NCBI RefSeq assembly: GCF_019703515.2
Contig: NC_059347.1
Span: 24,699,001-24,763,000 of the forward strand
Reading direction: 5' to 3'
Source: Myxocyprinus asiaticus
Lineage: Eukaryota; Chordata; Actinopteri; Cypriniformes; Catostomidae
DNA length: 64,000 bases
Part shown: one piece after another, positions 1 to 11,492 of the stretch
How the letters are laid out: each line of letters opens with the position of its first letter
Numbering within the stretch: the stretch's first letter is position 1
Translations under genes and position numbers: made by a program
The notes under the pieces: generated by a model
Database searches by the model: none
Told to the model about the DNA's origin: nothing
The model's input: the letters and a program-made list of their open reading frames with translations, nothing else

Positions 1-89
1 AATAATAAATAATAATATTGCTATGACTAAGGCATCTTATTTGCATTTGCCAAAACAGTCTTTAATGAAAGAATCTGAAGGATTTATGT

Positions 90-122
90 ATTTATTTTAT
101 TTATTTATTTATTTATTTATTT
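90..122. repeat. (TTTA)n microsatellite
   Basis: About eight near-perfect TTTA units, with AT-rich DNA on both sides. From 1 to 536 I see nothing else that can be assigned: no long open frame, no inverted repeat. Confidence 0.9.
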
Positions 123-534
123 TGTCCAGGGATTAGTTTTTTTTTTTTTTTATCTTTCGCTTCCTTAAAAGCAGTTTCCAGCATTATGTAATGACTATAT
201 TATATTTATCTTTATTTTAGTCTTTCCTCATCCTAATTGGACACACCAAAATAGGACCGTTTTCAGTTATTCAGAACTGAGAAACTTTTTCTAAGAATTT
301 TCTGAACAACATTTCATGGGTATGGTTACATGACTTAGCCCTTCATTCCCTCTTCCCTCCTCACACAGTGTTCATTCCAGAATGCTTTCTCTGAATTTCT
401 TCATGCTGTCCCCATTCAATCTTACCAGGATATAATAATTCAGCCAGTGCCGAGCGAAGAAAGATTATGCCACTCTTGCAGTGATATTAAAGCTGCCAAA
501 GCACAGTAAGGAAGGAAAACAGAATAAAATGTCA

Positions 535-536
<2 letters not shown>

Positions 537-585
<49 letters not shown>
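537..585. repeat. (AT)n microsatellite
   Basis: About 24 uninterrupted AT units. Self-complementary, so it may vary in length and be hard to assemble. Confidence 0.95.
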
Positions 586-588
<3 letters not shown>

Positions 589-1679
589 GTCATAAATTCA
601 ACATCTTGTGTAAAATGAAAGGACATAAGACAAAAGTTAAGAGCTTAAGGACATTAACACCCATCTTTTTGACCAAGTTTTGTAACATTTGCATTTCTAG
701 CTGAAATAATGGCATGCAGTGTGGCTATGACTGCATTTCCTCATAGACCACCCTGGTGAGATCACTTCTTTGACAGCTGGCTCTATTAGAGGATTATGAA
801 CACGGCTGTGGGCGGCAGAAGGCCATGCTGACAGACCTGTTAGTAAACTCTTATACAAATGACTCCACACACTATGAAAACCAAACAGTTTTTAAACATA
901 TCATCTGAGTTCTTATAGCTATTGGACCTGAATGACGAAAGTAAACAAAAAATGCAGACAGCAGTTTTAAGGTTTAATTTTTATTTTTTTGGTGAAGTTA
1001 ACCAATAAGAGCAGACAACATGTAACAGGTGACTACTGCCTATCAATCACGTTATAAGATGGACATGAGGAAGTTCAGCGTGAGAAATGAGGTTATGTGG
1101 TCTTCGACTTGACAGTTACAGTTTGGTTGCACAATACAAGATTAAAGGTGTTTCGGGAACTGTACAGTGGTTGTGACAGTATTGAGGTTTACGCTGCATG
1201 GATGTGCTTGCGCAGCAGTTAGAGTGGTTTGTTCAGCATGTTTTAATTTTGTACTTCAAATCAAGCAACTGATTTCATAAGTCCTCGTGGCAGCAAGAAG
1301 AATGAATTAATAATTCAGTTTAAAATCAGAACAAATAAAAAGATTAGCTAAAGTTGATGTGAGCTAAAATAAAGAACATAAGACATGGCAGCCATGATCT
1401 CATATTCGTTAGCTACATTTGGATAGATGCTGAAATGTGCATACACAGACAAATGCATTTTTCTAAACTTTAAACATTTTTATGTATTATAAATTATTTA
1501 TGAGTTCTTTATCTCATAAATATATTTGTATAGTTTTGTTGAAATCACATGCCTCATTACATGTTTAGCTGCAGTTTTCAAGTTAAATGTCCAGAGCGAA
1601 AAACCGAGAGAAATTAGGTTGTAATCAGACAAGGTTTTTAAGGCGAATTTTAGATGGAAGTTTTAATGAGTAAAACATA
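586..1679. other. Unassigned AT-rich DNA
   Basis: No open frame above chance length, no clear repeat ends and no splice-flanked coding block. Ordinary non-coding background. Confidence 0.6.
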
Positions 1680-2060
1680 CCTCCCTAACCTAAAACTTTA
1701 CCTTAAACCTAACCAATAGTGTCCAAAAAAATAAATGAGAGTTTAACAAAACAGATATCCTTACTCTTAACCAACATCTAATCCTATACAATAGTGTTTT
1801 TAAATTCAATTTCGAAATAAAAAACAAAAGAAAACACACATTAACTGAAGCAGCCATGTCATTTTGTGTCACTTTCACTTTCGTGCGGCTTTGGCTGGAC
1901 TCGAACCACTCTATGAGGTGCTCTACCAAGCAAGCTAATGACATAGGAATAAGTGTGTATATGTAGGTGGGTCTGTAATACAAGTGTTAAAATGTTTCAT
2001 TTTTCAAATCATGCATTAAAGTAAAAGTGTTTTGATATCATACCATAGTGACTAGGGGGT
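1680..2060 (-). repeat. Dispersed repeat with a tRNA-like (SINE-type) module
   Basis: On the minus strand, about 1945 to 1870, the sequence has the layout of a tRNA-derived RNA polymerase III promoter: an A-box-like stretch (TTGCTTGGTAGAGCA) followed about 15 bases later by a B-box-like GGTTCGAGTCC. The rest of the block, including CCTAAACC-like motifs at 1685-1715, looks like a dispersed cyprinid repeat that I recall from other genomes but cannot check here. The 97-codon open frame inside it (1983-1690, minus) has no recognisable domain and is read as chance. The acceptor stem cannot be folded, so this is a SINE or tRNA relic, not a working tRNA gene. Outer limits are approximate. Confidence 0.5.
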
Positions 2061-2388
2061 GAGTAATACAGTGAAAAATATGTTTTTATAAAATCAAAAT
2101 CAGCAATTGTACTCATGATTTGTGTGACAATTAATAAAACACACAATTGTTGCAGTGCCTCTAGGGTTCATTTCACCAGGAAAAAGCAGCGAAATGTAGA
2201 AAGCGGCACGTACAAGTCAGTTTGCAAAAATGTATATAGAGTAACATTAATTCTATGAGACCAGGTTGGTTATTTTATATATTCTGCTTTTAGTGTATCA
2301 GTAGGAAATATTACATTTTTGATTTCAACATTCCCTTTGCAAATAGAACTGAATAGAAAAAGAGCAAGGAGCCCTTCAACAGATGGTA

Positions 2389-2675
2389 TGGCCCCCACAA
2401 AGCCCGGATCTCAACATCGAGTCAGTCTGGGATTACATGAAGAGACAGAAGTAATTGAGACAGCCTAAATAGATAGGAGAACTATGACCAGGTGTACCTA
2501 TGAGAATTGGTGCTGTTTTGAAGGCAAAGGTTGTCACAGCAAATATTGATTTAGATTTTTTAATGTTTACTGGACTTTGTATGACATTAATTGACAAATG
2601 AAAACTATTTATGGCATTATTTTTGAAGACATCCTCACTATGCAAAATTTTTCGCACCTAAAACTTTTACCAGTA
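2389..2675 (+). pseudogene. Tc1-like transposase C-terminal relic and 3' element end
   Basis: Reading the plus strand from 2389 gives WPPQSPDLN-IESVWDYMKRQK and then stops. This is the conserved region around the last catalytic Glu of Tc1/mariner DDE transposases, normally [11 protein letters not shown]. Stops follow soon after, and a degraded tail (RIGAVLKAK, normally near the C terminus) appears at about 2500. The segment ends near 2675 in AAACTTTTACCAGTA, which resembles a Tc1 inverted-repeat tip. The N-terminal half and the other end are missing, so this is an old truncated copy that cannot move itself. Confidence 0.7.
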
Positions 2676-4065
2676 GGCCTGCTACTGCATATTTTTGAGC
2701 AGCTAATCCCACCTCAACCCCTAAACCTCAACCTAACAATTTCTTAATAATATATATAAAAAAAAACAACATTAATTTAAGGCAGATAAATTTAATCACA
2801 ATAATTTATTCAGAAATATAAGTATTCCAAACAACGATGTGCTGCATTCAGTGTGCTCTCTGATCGCATGCAATTGCTTTATTTGAAGTAGAGAGTGGAA
2901 TATAACTTTGCTGAAAATCTTCTTCTGATGCACTCCATGAAGGCAGTCATATCTCATTCCAAAAATACATCACGTGAAATATTGCATGTCGCAATCGGTC
3001 ACAAGACACGTGAGAGGCACTGAGCATTTGACATCACTGTAAAACCTGTGTCGTAAGGAGGCAATTTTTTTTAATGTTTAAATGAGTGTGGGATTTGACT
3101 GTTACAGTCGCAATGGTGAATGGAGATAAATATCACTGAATAAATACACAAGCTATTAAATGGCTTCTGAAGAATGTAATCCAAATAGAATGGATTACTT
3201 ATGTGATCATTTTATGGTGCTATTATTATGTATTTTATGGTAAATGTTTGAGCCTTAGCATAATCCTAAAATTCAGAATAATCAGTCCCACAGAAAAATG
3301 ATCTGAGACACAGAGATAGAATCAGCCCTCTACATAGCGAGTAAATCACTCGCATATGCGATCAAATTTCACGCTATGCAACTAAAATATGAATTTTATT
3401 ACCCACTGGTGAGTAAAAATTCAGATTTTACTGGCCAGAGCTTGAGTTGTGTAGTTGCAAAGAAGAACTTGAGTGATTAGCAAGCTGGTTTCAGAGCATG
3501 TTGTGTCTCATGAGCAAGCGCCCTAAAGGAAATTGACCTTATTTGGCTGCAGTGGGTCCGGATCTGTCGTGATCGCGCTGTCTCCATCGCTTTAGTTGAG
3601 CCTCTGAATGTCACTGATATTGCATTTAACAACGTCAACTCTGATTTTGGTTCAACTGTTCCACGGACTGTTCATTCTCAACATTCTCCGTTTTAAAGCA
3701 AGCCTACAGACCAGTTACACGCCTGTTGGACATCTGTTAGAAGGTAAAAGTGTTGCAAAACACTAGAGCTTGTAGATTTGAATTTGAGAACGTGTTCAAT
3801 AAGTATTTGTACAAACGAGTCATACACATTATGCAAGTAAAAGTTTCCTTTTAATTCATTCAGTGTATTTTGTATCCAAAGACGAGACCCAGGCACCCCA
3901 TTTTCATTTCATGTCTCTTTTAATATCCTTTCTGTTATTTACAGTCAGTTGGTGATCAAAAATATAAAAAGAAACATTATTTCTAATCATTCATTGCACG
4001 GATGGGGGAAAAACAACTGTGCAGCTTCTCTCTCATTAATGTGAGCTTCACTCATTCAACATTAA
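2676..4065. other. Unassigned DNA with a dispersed-repeat-like patch
   Basis: No credible gene. Around 3340-3440 is a patch (GCATATGCGATCAAATTTC and following) that looks like a dispersed fish repeat, but I cannot find its ends. Open frames here are 67 codons or shorter and show no domain. Confidence 0.45.
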
Positions 4066-4601
4066 AGTCGCCATGAAATGGAAGTTATGACCAACTGTAT
4101 TACTGTATTGTGACGTACTTCCAAGTGAAACGGCTTTTCGAACGAGAAAAGAAATGTAGGGCAGGGACTTGGTTTACGTTAGGACAAGGTTGGAGCCATT
4201 GTGCAAATACAGATGAATGTGAAACAGGCGAGTAGAAGCTAATTTGTCCAGGTTTGAATCGCAATACACTAAGCATAAAGAATAAAGAACACTTACTTGA
4301 GCGGTATATCCAATAAACCTCCGTCTGCAGAAAAACAGAAATAAACTCCAGCGAGTTTCCTTTCGTCCAGTTTTGGCATCAGCGTGTCTTATTTAGAAGT
4401 CATCATTCCTATGCCCTATTCCATACGAAGACAATTGCCCTCAACTGTGAGAGCTTCAGAAGGCTGAAAGGTGATAATGGAAAGTCAAAACTCATTTTTA
4501 AGCGTAAAATCTGTTTGGAATTGACCCTAGAGCATGGATTGTGCTCCTTTCGATGTACCCTGCGAAGGCATGATCAGCACCAGTTAGAACACAGCCAGAC
4601 A
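4066..4601. repeat. Left flank of an older repeat split by the hAT element
   Basis: The block beginning TTAAAGTCGCCATGAAATGG has the look of a dispersed fish repeat, and a similar-looking block resumes at 6575 after the hAT insertion. That the two flanks were once one repeat is inference. I could not match terminal inverted repeats at 4066 and about 6830. Confidence 0.35.
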
Positions 4602-4609
4602 CACTAGGG

Positions 4610-6566
4610 CAGGGGTCGGGAACATATGGCTCGCGAGCCACAAGTGGCTCTTTGTTAAAAATCAAGTGGCTCGCCGGGTGTCTCACCATTCACCAACACA
4701 TGATGGTTTAAAACTTTCTAGAGATAATTTTCCAGCAGAAAGTGTGGGTGTGATTGCAAAGCTTGAAGTCAATGACACTGTTTTGATTTCCTTTCTCCCG
4801 AATTTGTCGTCTGGTGAACTTCTGGTGAACAAGGTTTGAAATAAACACCCGGCAAATGCAGATTTTTCATGCGGAGTATTTTGCTGATGTACCAGCTACT
4901 GTGGAAGGAGACCAGTAAGACTTCTCGGAGTGATATATTACAAGAAATTAGACACATAAATGCGCGTTTGACAAAACGTGATTATATTTTGAAGAACAGA
5001 CGAAAGAAAACCCACCAATGCACATCTGATTTTATATGTGTGCAGTGAGCTCTGCTATTCACGAGTGCAATGAAAGCGCTTCTCCAAGACATGCACATGC
5101 ATGTTATGGGCCTCGTTTCCCAATAACTATTGATCTTAGCTGTTAAGAGCATTTTCTACAAGCGATTTTATGAACGTTTTTTATGTGCACCCAGGGTGAG
5201 ATATAGCACCCGCCACCCGCAAAATGTGACGAGGCTCAATCCAGTTCGCGAGCTCCTTGTCCAAATCTATTTCATGCATAAGTAATTTTGCTCATTTACC
5301 CGCAACAGGTGGGTGACCTGTAAAACGTCTTGGAGTGACATGACAAAAAATGCTGTTAGTCAAAAAAACGCACTTGAAAAACAGACAAAAGAAAAGCCAT
5401 CAGTGCTCATGTCTGATTTGCTGTTTGTTCAGAGGCGTGTAACGGGACACTGTCTCGTGGAGCAAGCGCATGTAAAGAGTTATCTCTACTTTTTCTCTGT
5501 TTCATTTGACTGAAAACTGTTTGGAAGAATAATGTAATCTATGAGAATGCTGCAAATTATCTCCGATCATCTCGTGAGGTACTGTGAGTTTCGCTTTATT
5601 TCCACGGAGCAGTTTGCTCTTACGCATTGTGAACGCAACTCTGCAGGTTCAGTAATATATACAGGTATCTTTGTATTAAAGAAACAAAGATGAAAGTGAT
5701 GAAATCATAAACTAATAAAAGACACGTTCACTTTGAACCTAAAATTTAGCTCTATTTTCTTTGCTTTAGGCAGCATAAACTGTATTACCAAAACGCAATA
5801 CAAACACATTTGATAAGAACACATTTGGCAGCAATTTTTGGGAACACAAGGGATTTATTTGGCTTATTTATTATGATGATTATTATAATTATCTTTACAT
5901 TTATAATTGTCTTTAGTTCTTAATTTGTATGCTGTTAGTAATTTTTCACCTGTTGCTACTGATACTGTTGCATACTGATACTTGCGTGATGGCAAATGGG
6001 GCCGTTGGAGATGGTAAATGTTTGGATTTGGGGAGGTGGTTATATATAAGAATTTTTAATAACTTATTTATTTTAATTGCTTTTTTTTGTTTCGTTTAAA
6101 TTGCAATTTGAATTTAGAAATGTCTTTTAAGTTTTTCGTGTTTCAATAAATTAATTTAATTTTTAAAGCAAAATCAATAAAGCAAAAATATTCACTGACC
6201 TTGGGGGTTGACCATATAATCGGATATTGCGATATTTTAAATGCAGTTATCATTAAAATATTTTTTACATATCGCCCAGCCCAGAAGGGAAGTTACATTT
6301 TTCATGAACAATTGTAAAATTGAGTCATTTTATGGAGACCCGCACAAACACGTTTACTCAACTCCAACATGTTACCTATTAATTTGTGCATATTTTTGTT
6401 TTTTGTTTTTGAGTAGTCTATGGGCAATATAAACATTTTAGTTTATTGAAAAACTTTGTTTTTGAATAGTAAATGATATGTTTGTGGTATGGCTCTTTTG
6501 AAAAAATGCATCAACCAAAAATTTAAAAAATTGGCTCCTTAGTGAAAAAAAGGTTCCCGACCCCTG
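4610..6566. mobile_element. hAT-type DNA transposon, non-autonomous or decayed
   Basis: The element starts CAGGGGTCGGGAAC and ends with the inverted complement GTTCCCGACCCCTG. It is flanked by a perfect 8-bp duplication, CACTAGGG at 4602-4609 and 6567-6574. An 8-bp target duplication with CA-type tips is the signature of the hAT superfamily. The 1957-bp interior holds no long frame and no recognisable transposase motif. Two stretches inside (around 4910-5035 and 5315-5425) resemble each other and may be remains of a duplicated segment. The perfect duplication suggests the insertion is not very old, although the interior is not coding. Confidence 0.85.
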
Positions 6567-6574
6567 CACTAGGG

Positions 6575-7265
6575 GGAGGGAGTGTTCTCGTTCTAGAAAG
6601 CATTTGATTGGACATAGTTTCTCATGCCATTTGTGTGGTCATGACTGTGCCTCAGTTTGTCAAGCTGGAAGAGAGAGACTGCTGATTTTAAATGTTTATA
6701 TCTTCTGAAAAATAATTTTGTCAGCGTTTGGAAGTACACTAGCATATTGATGACCTCAAAGGGAATAAATATAGACTAAAAGCAGCAAAACTTTCATTCT
6801 GATTTCACTTCTCTTAAAGTGACAGTACCAATTTAGCGCTTGTTAGACATATAAATGTGAACTCAGTGTAAATCTCACAAGTGCATACTGTATAAAATTG
6901 TTCAAAATGTAGTAAGTGTAATACATGTGTAAATACATGAATATTTAAAGGTACAGTCATACATAATGAAATATTTACCTTCAGAAAACACTGTAAATAT
7001 GAAAGAATTTCACAAATACAAATCTTTAACAAATCTAAGGGTTTGGTACAGTAGCAGTTAAATTATTATTTGTATAATATAATTATTAATTATATTTTTA
7101 ATTAACCTTTCAATTTGTATGAGATTTCAAACAGTGACAACAGCTCGTATCATTATTAAAAATGCAAATTCATGATATCATATAAACTGATAGAATGTGA
7201 AATTTGTACATTTGTACACAAGCTAAAATGTGATTAAAAGGATCAAAAAGCAAAAAAGTAAATAA
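6575..7265. other. Right flank of the split repeat, then AT-rich background
   Basis: 6575 to about 6830 may continue the repeat interrupted at 4601. Beyond that is very AT-rich DNA without a gene. Confidence 0.4.
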
Positions 7266-7269
7266 TATT

Positions 7270-7847
7270 AATAATGACATTAATATTAATAATGAGAAAA
7301 ATTACTTTTACAATTTGAAAAAAAAAAAAAAAAAATATTCAGAACTTCTTAAACTACTTCAAAGAGCTCTCATCAAAAAATCCTCCATGTGCAGCAATGA
7401 CAGCTTTACTGATCCTTGGCATTCTAGCTGTCAGTTTGTCCAGATTCTCAGGTGACATTTCATCCCACGCTTCCTGTAGCACTTGCCATAGATGTGGCTG
7501 TCTTGTCGGGCACTTCACACGCACCTTAGAGTCTAGCTGATCCCACAAAAGCTCAATGGGGTTAAGATCCATAACCCTCTTTTCCAATTATCTGTTGTCC
7601 AATGTCTGTGTTTCTTTGCCCACTCTAACCTTTTCTTTTTGTTTTTCTGTTTCAAAATGGAAATGGGGCCTGTCTAGATTTAATCAAAAATGACTTTTTT
7701 TCAAATAGTGATGGTGCTGTTTTTTACATCAGTAATGTCCTGACTATACTTTGTGATCAGTTGAATGCCACTTTGGTGAATTAAAGTACCAATTTCCTTC
7801 CAAAACTGCAAAATCTGTATATTATTCCAAACTTTTGGCTGCCAGTG

Positions 7848-7848
<1 letters not shown>
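7270..7848 (-). mobile_element. Internally deleted Tc1-like transposon
   Basis: The right end (7829-7848) is a clean Tc1-type tip reading CCAAACTTTTGGCTGCCAGTG and it abuts an (AT)n tract. The left part, around 7270-7330, matches the same arm in inverted order (CATTAATATTAATAATGAG near ACTTTTACAATTTG), but the extreme left tip is not seen. Between the arms only the transposase C terminus survives. N-terminal and middle coding parts are missing, so the copy is MITE-like and depends on a helper transposase. Confidence 0.8.
7354..7587 (-). pseudogene. Tc1-like transposase, C-terminal fragment
   Basis: Open for 77 codons. It contains DLNPIELLWDQLD, the block with the third catalytic residue (Glu) of the DDE triad, then the usual helical tail and GGFFDE near the end. 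The HTH DNA-binding domains and the first two Asp residues are absent because of the internal deletion, so no activity is expected. The first Met is simply the first in-frame ATG after the break. Confidence 0.85.

Positions 7849-7849
<1 letters not shown>

Positions 7850-7912
<63 letters not shown>
7850..7912. repeat. (AT)n microsatellite next to a Tc1 tip
   Basis: About 31 AT units starting right after the Tc1 end at 7848. Tc1 elements insert at TA, so either the element landed in the repeat or the repeat grew from the duplicated TA. Confidence 0.95.
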
Positions 7913-7915
<3 letters not shown>

Positions 7916-8347
7916 ATCCCCTTTTCTGTTTTCTTTATATCTTTTTTAGTTTTCAGTTGTGCTTACATGTTGTCAAAAGTCTGGTGAGTAAAAACAAAAA
8001 TGTACTGGCCAATGGTGATTCTTTTGTAAGTCACTTTGACTAAACGAAATAAATGTAATAAAAGTCGCCAAATGAATAAATGTAATGTAAATGTGGTGAT
8101 TACTTCTCAAACGTGTCCATAGAGGGTTGTAGGTCAATGTCCATACCACAATACAAGACAACCCAGTCAGTAGTTATAATAATAAAACATCTCATAGTAC
8201 CAAAACACCATAAAAACAAAATAGTCCAGCCTACAACAATTAATAAATTAATAAATTACACCACAGCCTAATTGCATTATTTGCATTATGCCTCCACTCT
8301 TATTCGTACTTTGTTGATGTTGGTTGAAGATGATGATGACCCTTTAA

Positions 8348-8759
8348 AAGTGCACTCAGTTAATTCGAAGTAACTTACATTGACTTACAGTGACACCTAC
8401 TGGCCTGGAAGCTGCATTATTCAAACACAATAGTTTTCAGTTACCAATGCCATTGCAGAAATTCAGTATGTGCAGTAAACCAGGATTAATTTAATCCATG
8501 AATGAAAGTGTTCATTAACAGGGCAGTTACTGAGATTAAGCAAGTAGTACTCAGCTGGTCATGTGATCTCAACATGGCTGCCCCCATGAGGGCGCACCCA
8601 CCCCATGTAGAATAAAAGAGCTTTTATAAGGTTACTGATATGACTGAACTCTTCATCTCACATGTGTGGTCATGATTTCACACATATGTTTCAATATTAC
8701 TATTAATTTCTTTAGAAGTAAAACTTTTAAATGAGGAAAAACAATTACTGAGTGCACCT
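8348..8759. mobile_element. TTAA-flanked MITE
   Basis: Flanked by TTAA at 8344-8347 and 8760-8763. The terminal inverted repeats are AAGTGCACTCAGTTAATT on the left and, inverted from the right, AGGTGCACTCAGTAATTG. A TTAA target site is typical of piggyBac and Kolobok transposons; which one cannot be told from 412 bp without coding capacity. Confidence 0.75.
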
Positions 8760-8763
8760 TTAA

Positions 8764-9589
8764 ACTCAGAAAACTCGTTACACAGCACCGGCAAAATTAG
8801 ATTTTAAGACTGCAGCACACACAGGAATCATGTGTTACATAAGGTTATGTAAGATAGGAAATAAAAATATTTTAAGGCCTGATGTTGATTACGATTGGGG
8901 ACTAGCCATTGGCTGTTTTATTTAAATGATTATGAAGTAGGTCTGTACAAGTTTTGGGGACTATTTGAAGATTTGAGGTTATAATTCCGTTTCAAATTCC
9001 GTTTAGTGTTAAATATGCATTTTTATGTTAAATGGCAGTGTGATTTTAAGTCACCCTTGGGGAGATCAGTGTTCCTTTAAGTTAGGTGTGATGCTGTTGC
9101 AGCAAATGCAATTTTCGTGGTGGTGATTTTGATTCAATTGAGTGACTTGATTTTTTTGATTTCATTCAACAAAAAGATTGTTCGGATTCAGTCATTGAGT
9201 CAATCACTGACCAGGTCTTCAAGTTTCGCCCTTTGTGCCAAATGACCATCTTTTAAGTAGTTGCATTGAACCGAAAGCAGTCAACAAGTCTAATTATATT
9301 AAAATTCTACTAAGAGGCTTCAGCACTGCAGAGTGTTAAAGCATTGTAAGTCTTTCCCCACAAATGACAACAAAGCATATCTATCATACTGTGAACTGCT
9401 GAGCACAACTTTTTATCAAGCTATACAAAAAAAAAAAAAAAAAGGACAACAATGCTAGCCTAAATATAATTATTCACTTTTATTCATAATTCATCCGGCC
9501 TCTTTTCTTGTTGAACGAGATTGACGATATGAACGAACGACATGCAGTTCCTCCTCTCATAATGAAGATCATCGTTCATGATGAGTAAA
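8764..9589. other. Unassigned DNA
   Basis: No gene seen. A stretch near 9115-9220 with ATTCAGTCATTGAGTCAATC resembles the end sequence of the repeat finishing at 11492 and could be its other, decayed end. That is inference. Confidence 0.4.
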
Positions 9590-9876
9590 GCCCCATTCAC
9601 ACCGCCAGTGGCATCGTGCGACAAAGTGATCCAGTCCCATTTATTTTCAATGAGAACACATTGACGTCCGGCGACATGAGCTGTCACAACCGTTGGCGAC
9701 AGAGATCGCTGCTGGGAGTGACAAGACAAGCTGAGCCCCATTCACACCACCAGCAACATCGTGCGAGACAGCGGCACAATCCCATTCGTTTTCAATGAGA
9801 GAACAGCGACTTCTGGCGACATGAGCTGTCGCAACCGTTGGTGACTGAGATTGCCATGGGAAGCCACAAGACAAGT
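9590..9876. repeat. Two-copy tandem repeat, about 145-bp unit
   Basis: Unit 1 starts at 9590 and unit 2 at 9735. Both begin GCCCCATTCACACC and share GGCGACATGAGCTGTC and the GACAAG- ending. They differ by scattered substitutions and small indels, so the duplication is not recent. Open frames on both strands across it mirror this repetition and have no known domain. Confidence 0.85.
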
Positions 9877-9889
9877 TAAGAACATTTCA

Positions 9890-11110
9890 ACTTTATGCAA
9901 ATGACGAGCAACATTCGCGAGCGACTACCAACGAGAGTGAAGACAGTGTAGCTCACATCATCTGTCTCCAGGCAGGGTGAGTGAGAGATACTGGAGTCGA
10001 CTTGAGTGCAAGCAAGACGGAGGGGAAGTTAAAAGTTTGTGAGCGATTTCACTGTTCTATATCATTTGTCTGTAACCAAATCCATGGATATGGCCTAATA
10101 AAATGATGCGTGGAAAACCATGTCGGCATTCTGAGTGAGTTTGATTAATATATTCAAGTCAAGTAATTTTTATTTGTATAGCACCTTTCACAACACACAT
10201 CGTTTCAAAGCAGCTTTACAGAAAATCATGCATTAACAGAAAATGAAACTGTAATATCTAGAATGTCTTAGTCATCATTGTGTATTTTGATAAAATACGA
10301 TTGTGAATTGTGTTTAAATACTGTATATTGTCTTGTTTAAATATATTGATATAACGTTTGTCTTTTTTAATGATATGATGCATTAAGCACTGGTGCAGGT
10401 TATATAAAACACTCTCCCCTGCAGAATGTGCATTTTTATAGACAAAAGAACTGATTCCATGTCACACTATTATGGCCAGTTGTGTAGTCTACCAATAACG
10501 TCAGAGCAACGGCAGCAGTAGAAATGCCCACCAATGACACAGATTGCAAAGTCCAGCGACATGCCACCTGCGGTGTTGAACGGGGCTTTGAGAAAATGTC
10601 AAATTATGCAAATGACGAGCGACATTTGCAAGTGACTACCAATGAGAGTGAAGACAGAGGAGCTCACGTCATTCGTCTCCAGTGAGTGAATGTGATACTG
10701 GAGTCCAGTGCAGGCAAGATGGAGAGGTAAAAAGTTTCTGTGAGCGATTTTACTGTTATATATAATTTGTCTGTAACCCACATACATGGATATGGGCTAC
10801 TAAATTGATGCGTGAAAAACCGTGTCGGTATCCTCAGTGAGTTTGAATCATATATTGATATAACATTCGTCTTGTTTAATGATATGCATTAAGCACAGCT
10901 GCAGGTTATATAAAACACTCTCCCCTGCAGAATGTGCACTTTTAGAGGCAAACAAACTGATTCCTTGTCAAATTAGAATTATATCTTAGTTTTATTGGCA
11001 GTACCATCTGTAATCAGCATTTCAAATGCTACTATGGCCAGTTATGCAGACTACCAATAACATTAGAGCGGCGGCAGCAGTAGGAACGACCAACTGCAAC
11101 ACAGATCGCA
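9890..11110. repeat. Direct duplication of a 500-700-bp block
   Basis: The block at about 9895-10560 recurs at about 10606-11110. Shared landmarks are ATGCAAATGACGAGC (9895 and 10606), the GACTACCAA-GAGAGTGAAG segment, and AAAACACTCTCCCCTGCAG (about 10407 and 10913). The offset falls from 711 to 506 because the first copy carries about 205 extra bases (about 10150-10360). The two copies have diverged by many point changes. Confidence 0.85.
10150..10360. repeat. Extra 205-bp segment in the first duplicate copy
   Basis: Present in the first copy and absent from the second. It begins with TCAAGTCAAGTAATTTTTAT and contains GTTTCAAAGCAGCTTTACAG, both resembling a very common dispersed fish repeat motif. 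Either it was inserted into copy one or lost from copy two; the bases do not settle which. Confidence 0.55.
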
Positions 11111-11492
11111 AAATCCAAACGACACGCCTCCATCTCGTTCAGTCATTCAGCAGATCTTTGTTCGCGATTGACTCGTTTACCATTCAGTTCATTCACGAAT
11201 GACATCTGATGTAGTTCAGACTCAAATGACGGGCTATTTCAGTGAATGGGGTGTATTCGTTCAGCAGGTCAAACCAATTATATGCTGCTTCACAGCCTGA
11301 AGTCGAATGCTTTTGGCTCCCGCTGAAGTCAGTCTTTACAGGCATGAAAACCAGTAGAGCTCATTGGCTTCGAAAGGGAGAGACGTCAGTGAACGGAAAA
11401 TATGAGTCAGTGTATGGCGGTGAATGAGAACGATTTGCTCACTTAAAAGATTTGTTAAAAAAGACAGATTTGTTCATGAACGAAACATCACT
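11111..11492. repeat. Repeat end related to the hAT element at 61786-63612
   Basis: It finishes GTTCATGAACGAAACATCACTA, close to the right end of the element at 63612 (GTTCATGAACGACCCATCACTA). No matching left end or target duplication could be fixed, so I treat it as a truncated relative. Confidence 0.5.

Noticed and set aside
9590..9876. CRISPR-like array
   Set aside because: Only two diverged 145-bp units without spacers, in eukaryotic DNA.
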